The notes under the pieces: generated by a model
The model's input: the letters and a program-made list of their open reading frames with translations, nothing else
Told to the model about the DNA's origin: nothing
The model's database searches: none
Shown here: piece by piece, positions 17,015-25,988 of the stretch
How positions within the stretch are numbered: position 1 is the first letter of the stretch
Layout of the letters: every line of letters begins with the position of its first letter
Assembly: GCA_021604645.1 (NCBI GenBank)
Contig: BQJJ01000001.1
Location: 62,001 to 126,000 of the forward strand
Length of the DNA: 64,000 nt
Reading direction: 5' to 3'
From: Methyloligella sp.
GTDB taxonomy: Bacteria; Pseudomonadota; Alphaproteobacteria; Rhizobiales; HXMU1428-3
Position numbers and translations under genes: made by a program

Positions 17015-18463
17015 TTAAACACTAAGGCAAACATATTTGAGTTCCAAATATTCTTCGAGCCCAAAATGAGAGCCTTCTCGCCCAAGGCCAGAATGTTTAA
17101 TGCCTCCAAAAGGTGCTTCTGTGCTTGAGATGAGCCCGGTGTTCACCCCAACCATGCCATATTCTAACTGCTCCATAACTTTCCAAACACGCGAAAGATC
17201 CTTACTATAGAAATATGAAGCAAGACCAAAATCAGTGTCATTTGCTAAAGCAATCACTTCGTCATCCGTTTTAAATTTATAAAGTGGTGCAAGCGGACCA
17301 AACGTCTCCTCATGTGTAAACAGCATGTCATTAGAAATGTCAGTGATCACAGTAGGCTGGAAAAACAATTGATCCGGGGCAATGCGCTCCCCGCCCGTTT
17401 TCACTTTAGCTCCCTTAGCAAGGGCGTCTGTAAGTTGTGTTTCGACCTTTGAAAGCCCGGCTTCATTGATGAGCGGACCAATGTGAGTGCTTTCATCAAC
17501 CCCGTCACCAGTTTTTAAATTTGAAACCGCCACTGTTAGCTTTTCAGCAAAGGCATCATAGATGCCGTCTTGCACATAAATTCGGTTGGCACAAACACAT
17601 GTTTGCCCAGAATTGCGAAACTTGGCAATCAATAAACCATCAACAGCCTTTTCAATGTCAGCGTCATCAAAAACAATAAATGGAGCATTGCCGCCAAGCT
17701 CTAAACTGAGTTTCTTAACACTCTCAGCACTTTGTGCCATCAAAAGAGAACCAACCCGTGTTGAGCCAGTGAAGCTAAGCTTTCGAACCATCTTGTTTTT
17801 GCAAAACTCCAAACCAATGGCAGCAGCATCAGCTCCAGTGACAACATTGAATACACCAGCCGGAATTCCAGCCTGTTCACCAAGCTCAGCCAATGCCAAT
17901 GCCGAAAGGGGTGTTAGCTCACTCGGACGCGCAACAAAGGTGCAACCAGCTGCAAGTGCAGGCGCAACCTTTCTAGTAATCATTGCAATCGGAAAATTCC
18001 AGGGAGTAATTGAAGCTGCCACGCCAATTGGCTGTTTAAGCACTATCAGTCGCTTGTCTGGCATATGCCCTGGTATTGTCTCTCCATATACGCGGCGTGC
18101 TTCTTCCGCAAACCAACGAATAAAACTGGCACCATAAGTAACTTCACCGCGCGCTTCGACAATTGGCTTGCCCATTTCTGCAGTGATGATCTGTGCTAAG
18201 TCTTCCCTGTTTTCTAAAAGTAGCACATACCATTTTAAAAGTATCTCACAACGCTCAAGAGCAGTTTTGTTCTTCCAATTGTCCTGAGATTTATATGCCG
18301 CGTCAATCCCAAGGCGAGCATGTTCGACTGAAAAATCAGCAACATCAGCAATTTTCTGATTTGTTGCTGGGTTAATCACAGGTGTGACGTTAGTAGATGA
18401 GATCCACTTCCCATCAATGTAAGCATCAGTCTTGAATAAATTTTTATTGTTTAAATTGAGCAT
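17015..18463 (-). CDS. gabD: Succinate-semialdehyde dehydrogenase, GabD-like
   Basis: 482 residues from the ATG at 18463, 14 bases after the previous stop and preceded by GCGAGGAC. The longer frame to 18511 overlaps the upstream gene and is less likely. Aldehyde-dehydrogenase motifs are all present: PWNFPIAM, FTGSTRVG, the glutamate in LELGGNAPF, and the catalytic cysteine in FRNSGQTCVCANRIYVQDG. This last stretch, with its cysteine pair, is close to Escherichia coli GabD. It oxidises succinate semialdehyde to succinate with NAD(P). In this operon the substrate could come from 4-hydroxybutyrate through the adjacent alcohol dehydrogenase, or from the HpaI-type aldolase. Confidence 0.9.
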   Translation of the reverse strand: MLNLNNKNLFKTDAYIDGKWISSTNVTPVINPATNQKIADVADFSVEHARLGIDAAYKSQDNWKNKTALERCEILLKWYVLLLENREDLAQIITAEMGKPIVEARGEVTYGASFIRWFAEEARRVYGETIPGHMPDKRLIVLKQPIGVAASITPWNFPIAMITRKVAPALAAGCTFVARPSELTPLSALALAELGEQAGIPAGVFNVVTGADAAAIGLEFCKNKMVRKLSFTGSTRVGSLLMAQSAESVKKLSLELGGNAPFIVFDDADIEKAVDGLLIAKFRNSGQTCVCANRIYVQDGIYDAFAEKLTVAVSNLKTGDGVDESTHIGPLINEAGLSKVETQLTDALAKGAKVKTGGERIAPDQLFFQPTVITDISNDMLFTHEETFGPLAPLYKFKTDDEVIALANDTDFGLASYFYSKDLSRVWKVMEQLEYGMVGVNTGLISSTEAPFGGIKHSGLGREGSHFGLEEYLELKYVCLSV

Positions 18464-18476
18464 GTTTGTCCTCGCA

Positions 18477-19649
18477 TCACCAAGCCGCTTTATAAATAGA
18501 AAGGGCATCAAGCTCCGTTACCACCCGCGGGTTGTTCACCAATAAGCGTGTTTGGTTCATGGCATCTTTAGCCAAAGTTGGTAAGAAATCTTGAGGTATA
18601 TCCATTTGACTTAAATGTTGTTGTAAACCGCATCTTTGAGAGAGATCTCGTAGCGTATCACAAAAAGCCTCGGCCCGCTCATCTCCATCAAACTTTTTCA
18701 ACTCCGGAAAGGCAAAGAGAGCCAGTTCACTATAGGGCTCTGGCGCAGTGCGAATGTTAAAACGAAGTACATGAGGAAGAACAAGAGAGTTCGAAAGACC
18801 ATGCGGAATATGAAAATGTCCACCTAGTGGATAAGCAAGGGCATGCACAGCCGCAACCGGAGAATTTGCAAAAGCTTGTCCCGCCATCATAGAGCCAAGC
18901 AACATGTCAGACCTGGCCGAAACATCACTGCCATTATGAACTGCCGTCTCAAGAGACGATGCCATCAAACTCAAGGCTGTACGAGCAAGGTTTTTTGAGA
19001 TCGGGTTATTATTCGGGCTAGCTGATGTGTATGCCTCAATTGCATGCACCATGGCGTCAATGCCAGTGGCCGCTGTAATGTGTGGCGGCAGCCCCATTGT
19101 TAATTGCGGATCAAGGATGGCAAGATCGGGAATAATTTCAGGAGAAACAACACCCATCTTTTCATTCTTGCCGGTGGTGACAATAGAGATCGGCGTCACC
19201 TCTGAGCCTGTGCCTGAAGTGGTTGGCACGAGAACAAGAGGCAGGCGCTGTCCCTTAGTTTGGTTGATGCCGTAAATGTCTTCAAGGTTTTCTTCCCCAT
19301 TAACAAGGTAAGCAATAAGTTTCGCCACATCCATCGAGCTGCCACCACCAAAGCCAACAACACCCGTAATCCCAAGATCTTTGGATGAAGCAACTGTTGA
19401 TTTGATAATAGAGGCAGGCGGGTCAGCTTCAACCTCTCCATAAATCGTTATTTCAAAACCAGCATTTCGAAGACTAGTCAATGCTGGTTCTGCTAATCCC
19501 AGTTCAAGAATACCAGGGTCAGTCACAAATAAAATGTGCGGGCTGACAGTTTCTTTTTCAAAAAGCGGTGTGACAAGTTCACTGAAGCGGTTTGCGCCAC
19601 CATTTTCAAAATGTATAGATTTTGCAGTGTTAAAATAAAAATCCGTCAT
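18477..19649 (-). CDS. Iron-containing alcohol dehydrogenase, probable 4-hydroxybutyrate dehydrogenase
   Basis: 390 residues of the group III (iron-dependent) alcohol dehydrogenase family. The NAD-binding motif GFGGGSSMDVAKL lies near residue 100. The metal ligands are the aspartate and histidine in ATGIDAMVHAIEAYTS (near 195) and histidines in HALAYPLGGHFHIPHG (near 265). Members act on diverse alcohols. The neighbouring GabD-like and AbfD-like genes make 4-hydroxybutyrate to succinate semialdehyde the best guess. It lies 28 bp after livF, inside the same operon. Confidence 0.85.
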   Translation of the reverse strand: MTDFYFNTAKSIHFENGGANRFSELVTPLFEKETVSPHILFVTDPGILELGLAEPALTSLRNAGFEITIYGEVEADPPASIIKSTVASSKDLGITGVVGFGGGSSMDVAKLIAYLVNGEENLEDIYGINQTKGQRLPLVLVPTTSGTGSEVTPISIVTTGKNEKMGVVSPEIIPDLAILDPQLTMGLPPHITAATGIDAMVHAIEAYTSASPNNNPISKNLARTALSLMASSLETAVHNGSDVSARSDMLLGSMMAGQAFANSPVAAVHALAYPLGGHFHIPHGLSNSLVLPHVLRFNIRTAPEPYSELALFAFPELKKFDGDERAEAFCDTLRDLSQRCGLQQHLSQMDIPQDFLPTLAKDAMNQTRLLVNNPRVVTELDALSIYKAAW

Positions 19650-19677
19650 AAGACACCTCTAACTCTCATCAATCATT

Positions 19678-20325
19678 TTAATTTGCCATAAGGGAAATCT
19701 GTCCACGCTCAATCGAGTAGACTTTGTTCACCACAGATTTAGAATGGGTGTAATCAGACTCTGAAATGAGAACAGTTAAGTTCTCTGATTTTAAAGATTG
19801 GATCACTTCCATTAAACGGTTAGCCAAAACCGGGGCAACGCCTTCAAAAGGCTCATCAAGTAAAAGCAAGTTGTTGCCAGAAACAAGCGCCCGGGCCAAA
19901 GCCACAAGTTTTTGCTGGCCACCACTAAGAGTAAGCGCCTTGCGATCTGCAAATCGTCCAATCTCTGGCATGAGCTCATAAACCCACTTCAAACGAGATC
20001 GATCCTGATTGTTGGTAGCCCAGAGCGACACCATGATATTCTCTTCAACCGTAAAATCAGCAATAAGCCGTCGGTCTTCAGGTAAGTACCCAATGCCTAA
20101 TTTGGCCCTCTCATGAGCTTTTGTATTGTGTAGCTCTTTTTCTTGAAAGTGAATCTCTCCCGTCTCAATCGGAAGAACCCCCATGATCGAACGCATAAGA
20201 GACGTCTTGCCAGCACCATTGCGGCCAATAAGACCGCAAATCGAACCGGTTTCTATCTCAAGCGAAACATCTCTTAAAATAGGCACCCGCTGAATAGATA
20301 AATTCAGTTGATTAACTTCAAACAT
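19678..20325 (-). CDS. livF: Branched-chain-type ABC transporter ATPase, LivF-like
   Basis: 215 residues with Walker A GRNGAGKTS (about residues 35-43), the LSGGQQKL signature and Walker B LLLLDEPFEGVAP. Its size and the two-ATPase arrangement fit LivF. It energises import with LivG through LivHM. Its start overlaps the LivG stop (TAATG), so translation is coupled. The substrate is likely not an amino acid, given the catabolic genes downstream (inference). Confidence 0.92.
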   Translation of the reverse strand: MFEVNQLNLSIQRVPILRDVSLEIETGSICGLIGRNGAGKTSLMRSIMGVLPIETGEIHFQEKELHNTKAHERAKLGIGYLPEDRRLIADFTVEENIMVSLWATNNQDRSRLKWVYELMPEIGRFADRKALTLSGGQQKLVALARALVSGNNLLLLDEPFEGVAPVLANRLMEVIQSLKSENLTVLISESDYTHSKSVVNKVYSIERGQISLMAN

Positions 20326-21155
20326 TAAACACCTCCCTCTAGAACAGAGCCAATTTTCGCTGAATTAGTCTCAGTTGTAGAAGAGGGCGGTGCGTCACCT
20401 TTGCGATGAAATTCACTCCCAATCACAAATTCACGGACCTTAGAATTCTGAAGCACTTCAGCCGTAGGGCCATCTGCTAAAATCGTCCCCTCATAAAAAG
20501 CAACAACACGAGGTGAAAAAGCTTCAACAATTTCCATGTCATGTTCGATAAACAAAACAGCGGTGTTGGTGACCTTTAAAGCAGTGATGAGAACTTGCAT
20601 GATTTCTAATTTTTCATGGGCGCTCACACCACTTGTTGGTTCATCTAGGAACAGCAGTTCAGGTTCAGAAACAGTTGCCATAGCAATATCAACAAGCTTA
20701 CGCACACCTTGAGGAAGAGTTGTGATTTCCTGGTTTGCATAATCCTCAATACCAAAGCGTGACAAAAGGCGAAGAGCTTCTTCTTCAAGACTATCATTAA
20801 CAGCTGGAGCAAAAAGAACAGGAGCATTCCCCTTGGCAATAATCAAAGCAATGAGCATGTTTTCAAGTACGGATAATTCAAGAAACAATTGAGGAATTTG
20901 AAACGAACGACAAATACCCAGCTTCGTAATGTCTCTGGTCGCTTTCCCATGAATGGGGTTGCCCCGATAAAGAATCTCGCCAGAACTCGGGCTTAAATAA
21001 CCTGTGACCATATTTACAAATGTGGTTTTGCCAGCACCATTGGAGCCAATAACTCCCAATATCTCACCAGCTTTAATCTGAATGTTGATATTGGAGGCCG
21101 CTACCACAGCCCCAAATGTCCGCTCCAAATTGCGGGTTTCGAGTAATACAGTCAT
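20325..21155 (-). CDS. livG: Branched-chain-type ABC transporter ATPase, LivG-like
   Basis: 276 residues with Walker A GSNGAGKTT, a signature region reading TLPQGVRKLVDIAMA, and Walker B ELLFLDEPTSGVS. The LPQG form in place of LSGG is a mild oddity in the signature motif, though LivG-type proteins vary there (LSYGQ is common). A 40-residue tail rich in serine and threonine follows the ATPase domain. The start overlaps the livM stop by four bases (ATGA). Confidence 0.92.
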   Translation of the reverse strand: MTVLLETRNLERTFGAVVAASNINIQIKAGEILGVIGSNGAGKTTFVNMVTGYLSPSSGEILYRGNPIHGKATRDITKLGICRSFQIPQLFLELSVLENMLIALIIAKGNAPVLFAPAVNDSLEEEALRLLSRFGIEDYANQEITTLPQGVRKLVDIAMATVSEPELLFLDEPTSGVSAHEKLEIMQVLITALKVTNTAVLFIEHDMEIVEAFSPRVVAFYEGTILADGPTAEVLQNSKVREFVIGSEFHRKGDAPPSSTTETNSAKIGSVLEGGV

Positions 21156-22144
21156 GAGCTTGTCTCCTTGCTGTCTTTAGTGGATTTCTTAAGAGTAGTC
21201 CTGACAACAGATGAAGAAGGTTGGATCAATGACCATAGCCCTTTGGGAAGAAAAATGATGGTCAATAACATGATGCTACCAATCATCAGTTGCCAGGTAT
21301 TAGGTGAAATCTCAACGGCATAAACACGAATAATCTCAAGAATAAACGTGCCAAAAAGCGGAGAGATTATGTTGCCTGTACCACTAAGAATGGAGATGAA
21401 AACAAACTGGCCAGATGTTGTCCAATTGGTCATCTCTGGGTCCACATGCCCAAGAGCTAACGCCCACAGCACCCCGCCAATAGCTGAGACAGTTGCAGCA
21501 AGCACATAAGTAATATGAACGGATTTATGAGCTGATGTTCCAAGGTACTCCACCCGCAATTCATTCTCACGAATGGCCTCACCAACAAACCCCATCGGGC
21601 TTCTTAAGTAACGGTGTAAAAGAAGCGCACATAAAAGTGCTGGTATACAAGTGGCGATGTATAAAGCATAGCGAGCCATTTCTCCTTCGGGCGACCACCC
21701 AAGATATGTCGGTGAAGCAAGGTTAAACCCATCTGTGCTACCAAGCTCTTCTGTGCTTGATAGCAATCCAAACAGGATCATAGAAACAGCCAACGTGAGC
21801 ATGGCGTAAAAAATTTCTCTGTAACGGCGCAAAAGAAAGCCCAAAAGAAATGAAATGGCAAGACCAGCAAGTGCCCCTAAAAAGAGCAATAAAAACAAAT
21901 CAGAAATACCTAAGAATTTTCCAGCCATACCAGCGGTATATCCGCCAATACAAAAAAACAATCCCTGGCCAAAAGAAACCAAGCCAGATCGCATCTGTGT
22001 CATCACAGATATGGCAACCAATCCAGTGCCGAGAGAAACTTGAATGTAATTCACAATCCATTGAGGCAGAATAAAGCCAAGACCAATGAGCACAGGGATG
22101 CATAAAAGAAGAGTAACTTCAGTTCGATCAAAAGACTTCATCAT
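21152..22144 (-). CDS. livM: Branched-chain-type ABC transporter permease, LivM-like
   Basis: 330 residues with about ten membrane segments. The LivM pattern is seen in RSGLVSFGQGLFFCIGGYTAG (near residue 50) and in the loop RYLRSPMGFVGEAIRENELRVEYLG (near 185), which docks on the ATPase. It forms the import pore with LivH. It overlaps livH upstream and livG downstream by ATGA junctions. Confidence 0.92.
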   Translation of the reverse strand: MMKSFDRTEVTLLLCIPVLIGLGFILPQWIVNYIQVSLGTGLVAISVMTQMRSGLVSFGQGLFFCIGGYTAGMAGKFLGISDLFLLLFLGALAGLAISFLLGFLLRRYREIFYAMLTLAVSMILFGLLSSTEELGSTDGFNLASPTYLGWSPEGEMARYALYIATCIPALLCALLLHRYLRSPMGFVGEAIRENELRVEYLGTSAHKSVHITYVLAATVSAIGGVLWALALGHVDPEMTNWTTSGQFVFISILSGTGNIISPLFGTFILEIIRVYAVEISPNTWQLMIGSIMLLTIIFLPKGLWSLIQPSSSVVRTTLKKSTKDSKETSS

Positions 22145-23037
22145 ATTTTTCTCCCCTCAGAAAGAGCAAATAATCCATATGGTTTTATGGCCAGTACAAG
22201 AGCCATCACAATGTAGATAGAAAAGAGTTCAGCTGGAGGGTAGAGATGAACGGAAAGAGCGCGGGCAAAGCCAACAATTAAAGCGCCAATCATAGCGCCG
22301 CCAATACTTCCCATGCCGCCAATGACAATAACTGCAAACGCCATGACAATAATCTCAGCCCCAATACCAGGAACAACAGATATCTCAGGCGCTGTTAATG
22401 CCCCGCCTAATGCGCCAAGCGTAGCTCCAATCACAAAAGTTGCTGTAAAAAACAGGGTCACATTAATGCCAAGAGCAGAACTAATTTCTCGGTCATTGAT
22501 CACTACGAGCAATAATTTCCCGGTGCGCGTGCGCGTTAATCCCCACCACAAAATAAAACCGGTCGCGAGAGCAATCCCGATGGTGAGAAATTTATAAACT
22601 GTGTAAGGAATGCCAAAAATTTCAATCGTACCAAGCCAGTAAGCAGGTTGATACGCAATATATGAATCTGTGCCCCAAATCAGCTTGGTGACATCTTCAA
22701 GAATAAGAAAAATGGCATAGGTCACAAGAACCATTAAAACTTCGTCGCGACCATACATGTGGCGCATCACACCGCGCTCGATTGTGAGACCTGCGACCAC
22801 ACCCACAATAAGAGCAGCCATAGGAATGATCAAATAGGTGAGGGCAATGGTTTGCCCCGTTTGCGTATAAAGCCCAATAGCCCATGCAGCAGAGTAAGCG
22901 CCAAGTGCATAAAACCCACCATGAGCAATATTCAAGATGCGCATAACTCCGTAAATCAAAGTCAATCCAACAGAGGCAAGAAACAGCCACGCAGCAAAGC
23001 CCAGGCCATCCAATGAAATGGCAACAGCTGTTAGCAT
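22141..23037 (-). CDS. livH: Branched-chain-type ABC transporter permease, LivH-like
   Basis: 298 residues with about eight membrane segments. Typical LivH features are LTLIYGVMRILNIAHGGFYALGAY (about residues 24-47) and the motif GGMGSIGGAMIGALIVGFA near residue 240. It pairs with LivM. The gene follows livK after 92 bp that contain a stem-loop, so its expression is probably lower than that of the binding protein. Confidence 0.93.
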   Translation of the reverse strand: MLTAVAISLDGLGFAAWLFLASVGLTLIYGVMRILNIAHGGFYALGAYSAAWAIGLYTQTGQTIALTYLIIPMAALIVGVVAGLTIERGVMRHMYGRDEVLMVLVTYAIFLILEDVTKLIWGTDSYIAYQPAYWLGTIEIFGIPYTVYKFLTIGIALATGFILWWGLTRTRTGKLLLVVINDREISSALGINVTLFFTATFVIGATLGALGGALTAPEISVVPGIGAEIIVMAFAVIVIGGMGSIGGAMIGALIVGFARALSVHLYPPAELFSIYIVMALVLAIKPYGLFALSEGRKI

Positions 23038-23074
23038 AATAATCTCCTAATAGATAAAAGTGAGAGGTGAATGT

Positions 23075-23102
23075 GAGATGCAGGCAAGGGGACCTGCACC
23101 TC
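23075..23102 (-). promoter_or_regulatory. Stem-loop between livK and livH
   Basis: GAGATGCAGG (23075-23084) pairs with CCTGCACCTC (23093-23102) with one mismatch and an 8-base loop. No T-run follows on the minus strand, so it is more likely a processing or stability element than a full terminator. Confidence 0.65.
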
Positions 23103-23129
23103 AACAAACAACATCAATCCGTGATGCAA

Positions 23130-24458
23130 TTACTTGCAATCAGCTCCTTTGAAATTTGAAGCAATCCAGTCAGTGCTTGAAACACCTTTGGGCGGATTAA
23201 CGCATTTGGCTTTGAAACGTTGAATATCAACAAGGCTCGACTTGCCTGTTGATTTATCAAACTTGTACATGCCATATGCGGTGTCTTGGATGGCTTGATG
23301 GCCGTTTGAAAGAGCCATGGTCACTTTGCCACTTGGTGTGTCAAATTCAGAACCTCTAAGAGCTGCCATAATAGCATCCTGGTCAGTTTTTCCAGCTTTA
23401 TCAGCAGCTGTTTTTAAACCTAGAAGTGCTTGTGCCATTTTATAAGACGGGTAAGTTGGTAGTGAACCAAACCTGTCAAAATATGCTTTTCTAAACCAGT
23501 CATTTAACGGGCCTTCAGGAGCAAGAGCACCGTGCGGTCCTCGTGCGCCGATGATCGTGCCATCAGGCATTTGAGTTCCAAGACGGTTTGTAGCAGTCTC
23601 ACCAGTTGTTAAAATAACTTTACTCCGTTTGAAAACACCACGCGCACTGCCTTGCAAAACAAAGGCTTCCATGTCACCACCCCAAAAACTTGAGTGGATA
23701 ACATTTGGTTTCTTAGTCAAGAGAACAGAAATTTCAGAACCATATTGACCAGCATAAATTTTAGGAAATTGTTCTGTTGAAACTTTCAAGCCAGGCTTCA
23801 GCGCCTTCATGCTTTGTGAGAAGTCTTTCCAGGAATCTTGACCCCATGCATAGTTTTGATTGATCCCGGCAATTGATGAAGCATCAATATTGCGGGCCAT
23901 GAGATACCGGGCTGCAGCAACATTATCCATCGTTGCATGTGCCCCAGTTCTAAAAACATATTTCGGGTTTGTTACAATTTTTTCAAAAATTTGCGGCGTA
24001 CCACAGTCAAAAAGAATCGTGAATTTTTTAGCTTCTTCAGCAACAGGGGCAATAGCTTTGCAACTGCCAGAAGAAATGTAACCAACAACAATGTCGACTT
24101 TATCTTTTTGGACAAGCTTCTTATAGTCAGCAACCTTTTGCTTGCTGGCCTCATCAACAAAAATAGGTGAGATAGAAGCACCCGCCAAACCTTTGCTGTT
24201 ATAAGGGGCTGGAACCGTTCCTTTATTAATTGCCTGGATCATTAATTCGGCAGCATTACGAGCAGGCACCCCAAAAGGACCTGCAGCACCACCAGATAAA
24301 AAGGTAACAAAACCAATTTTCAACTCTTTATGACCATCAGCAAGTGCTGGCATTACACTGCTAGACAATCCCAATGAAGAAAGCGCGGCAAGTGATAAAA
24401 AAAGAGATTTTTTTGAAGTAGATTTAAACGAAAAACCAGTTCGTAAAAAATGTTTCAT
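23130..24458 (-). CDS. livK: Periplasmic substrate-binding protein of the liv-type ABC transporter
   Basis: 442 residues with a long signal peptide ending at MPALA (about residue 40) and then a type I periplasmic-binding fold beginning ELKIGFVTFLSGGAAGPFG. A cysteine in GYISSGSCKAIAP and one in ILFDCGTPQIF resemble urea/amide-type binding proteins more than strict LivK. The C-terminus carries two further cysteines (KCVNPPKG and GADCK). It is the first gene of an eight-gene operon ending in the AbfD homologue, under a good sigma54 promoter. The ligand is probably a precursor of 4-hydroxybutyrate or succinate semialdehyde (inference). The start has a GGGAGG site. Confidence 0.9.
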   Translation of the reverse strand: MKHFLRTGFSFKSTSKKSLFLSLAALSSLGLSSSVMPALADGHKELKIGFVTFLSGGAAGPFGVPARNAAELMIQAINKGTVPAPYNSKGLAGASISPIFVDEASKQKVADYKKLVQKDKVDIVVGYISSGSCKAIAPVAEEAKKFTILFDCGTPQIFEKIVTNPKYVFRTGAHATMDNVAAARYLMARNIDASSIAGINQNYAWGQDSWKDFSQSMKALKPGLKVSTEQFPKIYAGQYGSEISVLLTKKPNVIHSSFWGGDMEAFVLQGSARGVFKRSKVILTTGETATNRLGTQMPDGTIIGARGPHGALAPEGPLNDWFRKAYFDRFGSLPTYPSYKMAQALLGLKTAADKAGKTDQDAIMAALRGSEFDTPSGKVTMALSNGHQAIQDTAYGMYKFDKSTGKSSLVDIQRFKAKCVNPPKGVSSTDWIASNFKGADCK

Positions 24459-24564
24459 AAGGTTCCTCCCAAAACGTCAATATGAAAATATATGTCGAAC
24501 CACACCTTTGTTGCCTATGGCTTAGTGCCATGAGTTTTTATGCAGTGTAGTTAGAATGATAGAT

Positions 24565-24581
24565 AGCAAGGCTCGTACCAA
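24565..24581 (-). promoter_or_regulatory. Sigma54 (-24/-12) promoter for the livK operon
   Basis: Read on the minus strand the sequence is TTGGTACGAGCCTTGCT. It matches YTGGCACGRNNNTTGCW at all but one fixed base and has the obligatory GG-N10-GC spacing. Transcription would start near 24554, about 95 bases before the livK start codon. The neighbouring gene for a sigma54 activator supports it. Confidence 0.75.
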
Positions 24582-24682
24582 TTAGAGGGGAGCGTGTAAG
24601 CGCATGAAAAGGCTAGCTAAAATGGAAGGTGTTAAAATGAAAAAATAGCAATGGTTTAAAAGCGCTCGAAAAATCTAGAGCC

Positions 24683-24703
24683 TATGAGCGAAGAGCGCTC
24701 ATA
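24683..24703. promoter_or_regulatory. Palindromic upstream activating site for the livK operon
   Basis: TATGAGCG-N5-CGCTCATA, a perfect 8-base inverted repeat about 100 bp upstream of the -24 element. The same core, TGAGCG-N5-CGCTCA, occurs upstream of the histidine-kinase gene (29142-29158). A weaker relative (TGGTTT-N5-CGCTCG) lies at 24652-24668, three helical turns away. It is the likely binding site of the neighbouring NtrC-type response regulator. Confidence 0.65.
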
Positions 24704-24728
24704 AAGCTTGTCTATATTAAAACGGAAT

Positions 24729-25988
24729 TTAATTTTTCTCTTCCAGTAACGGCCAACTGGAAGGTGGGTAATAGATACTCCAGTCAGAAAGAAGAACTTT
24801 GGCAGGATTAAAGTGATCATTTGCAACTGTTTTACCAATAGCCTGCACTTGTAAGATTTGGTGAGAATGTGGGTCCATGTATGACATAAACCCGTGGGGG
24901 TCTTCTGGTAGCTTCAGTTTTAAATTTTCAAAAACATCTCTGAGTTTTTCTTTATCTAAAACCGAACCAGCTTGTCTCACAGCCTCAGCAATAGCCATAA
25001 TTCCAGAATAGGCACCTTCTGCAGCATAGCTAGGATAGCGTCCTGTTCGTGAGAAAAAAGTTTGAACAAAGCTCTTATTTTCTTGTGTTTCCGGCCAGTT
25101 CACATGATGCCGAGCTGAGAGCACTAGGCCAAGGGGCATATCAGCACCTAGTTCGGAGAGAACCTCAAAGTTACCACCTGCATCAAAGTTCATAAAAACA
25201 CTTTGTTTGAATAATGAGCTATTTCTGGCTTGTTTGATAAAGCTAACAAGATCATGCCCCCAATGACCATTAATAACAATATCAGCTTTTAGGTCGATGA
25301 GTTTCTTAATATAAATGGCATAGTTCTGTTCAAATAATTTAGGCCAGAATTCACCACTAATTTCAAAGTCGACTTTTTGTTTTTTTAAAAAAGAACGCAG
25401 ATCACGCCAGGCTGAATAGCCATAATCATAGTCAGGGCCAATAAAGGCAATTTTCAAACGTTTTGTCTTTGAATAGTTGGTCTTGATATACTTGGCTCCA
25501 GCCAACATAGATTGACGAGTTCCATTACTCATTCTGAAGTAATAAGGTTGCAAAGCTTCACTTACAATAACCGGTGAAGCATGGTCGGTGCCAATAAAGA
25601 AAACATTGCGCTTGCGCGTTGCTTCATTAACCGCAAGAGCAATGCGCGAACTCACAACCCCGCATAAAAAATCAACCTGTCCTTTGTCAATGAAAGAGCG
25701 AGCAAGTTGAACTGCACGAAGCGACTTCGAGCGCGTATCACCAATTTTGACACGAAGGTCAAGAGACTTATAGCGCTGTGATTTTTTAATAAAATCTTGC
25801 GCCATCTTAATAGAAACAACACTATCACGGCCATATAGACCGGCTGGCCCGGTTAAAGGATAGAGACACCCAACATTGGCCCTGATTTTTTCGTCATTGG
25901 CCTGTGCCCATACAGTCCCCATTGGCACCGTGATGGAAAGGTGTAAAAGGGTGAAAAAGAAGAGGGAAAGCGTTTTGTGCAGTCTCAT
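24729..25988 (-). CDS. Periplasmic ligand-binding protein of the sensory operon
   Basis: 419 residues with a signal peptide ending near VWAQA (about residue 30) and a type I periplasmic-binding fold (Peripla_BP_6-like) beginning NVGCLYPLTGPAGLYGRDS. It looks like a LivK/AmiC relative. It is not next to permease genes of its own. It is the last gene of a kinase - response regulator - binding protein operon and overlaps the regulator gene by ATGA. It may therefore present a ligand to the kinase, and perhaps shares that ligand with the LivK-type protein encoded downstream. That role is inference; feeding the liv permease is an alternative. Confidence 0.82.
   Translation of the reverse strand: MRLHKTLSLFFFTLLHLSITVPMGTVWAQANDEKIRANVGCLYPLTGPAGLYGRDSVVSIKMAQDFIKKSQRYKSLDLRVKIGDTRSKSLRAVQLARSFIDKGQVDFLCGVVSSRIALAVNEATRKRNVFFIGTDHASPVIVSEALQPYYFRMSNGTRQSMLAGAKYIKTNYSKTKRLKIAFIGPDYDYGYSAWRDLRSFLKKQKVDFEISGEFWPKLFEQNYAIYIKKLIDLKADIVINGHWGHDLVSFIKQARNSSLFKQSVFMNFDAGGNFEVLSELGADMPLGLVLSARHHVNWPETQENKSFVQTFFSRTGRYPSYAAEGAYSGIMAIAEAVRQAGSVLDKEKLRDVFENLKLKLPEDPHGFMSYMDPHSHQILQVQAIGKTVANDHFNPAKVLLSDWSIYYPPSSWPLLEEKN

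Noticed and set aside
17586-18137. 183-codon frame antisense to the aldehyde dehydrogenase gene
   Set aside because: A shadow of the strongly coding opposite strand; the protein has no recognisable pattern.
24517-24534. TGGCAC on minus near 24530 as a -24 element for livK
   Set aside because: No TTGC lies at the required GG-N10-GC distance; the element at 24565-24581 fits much better.
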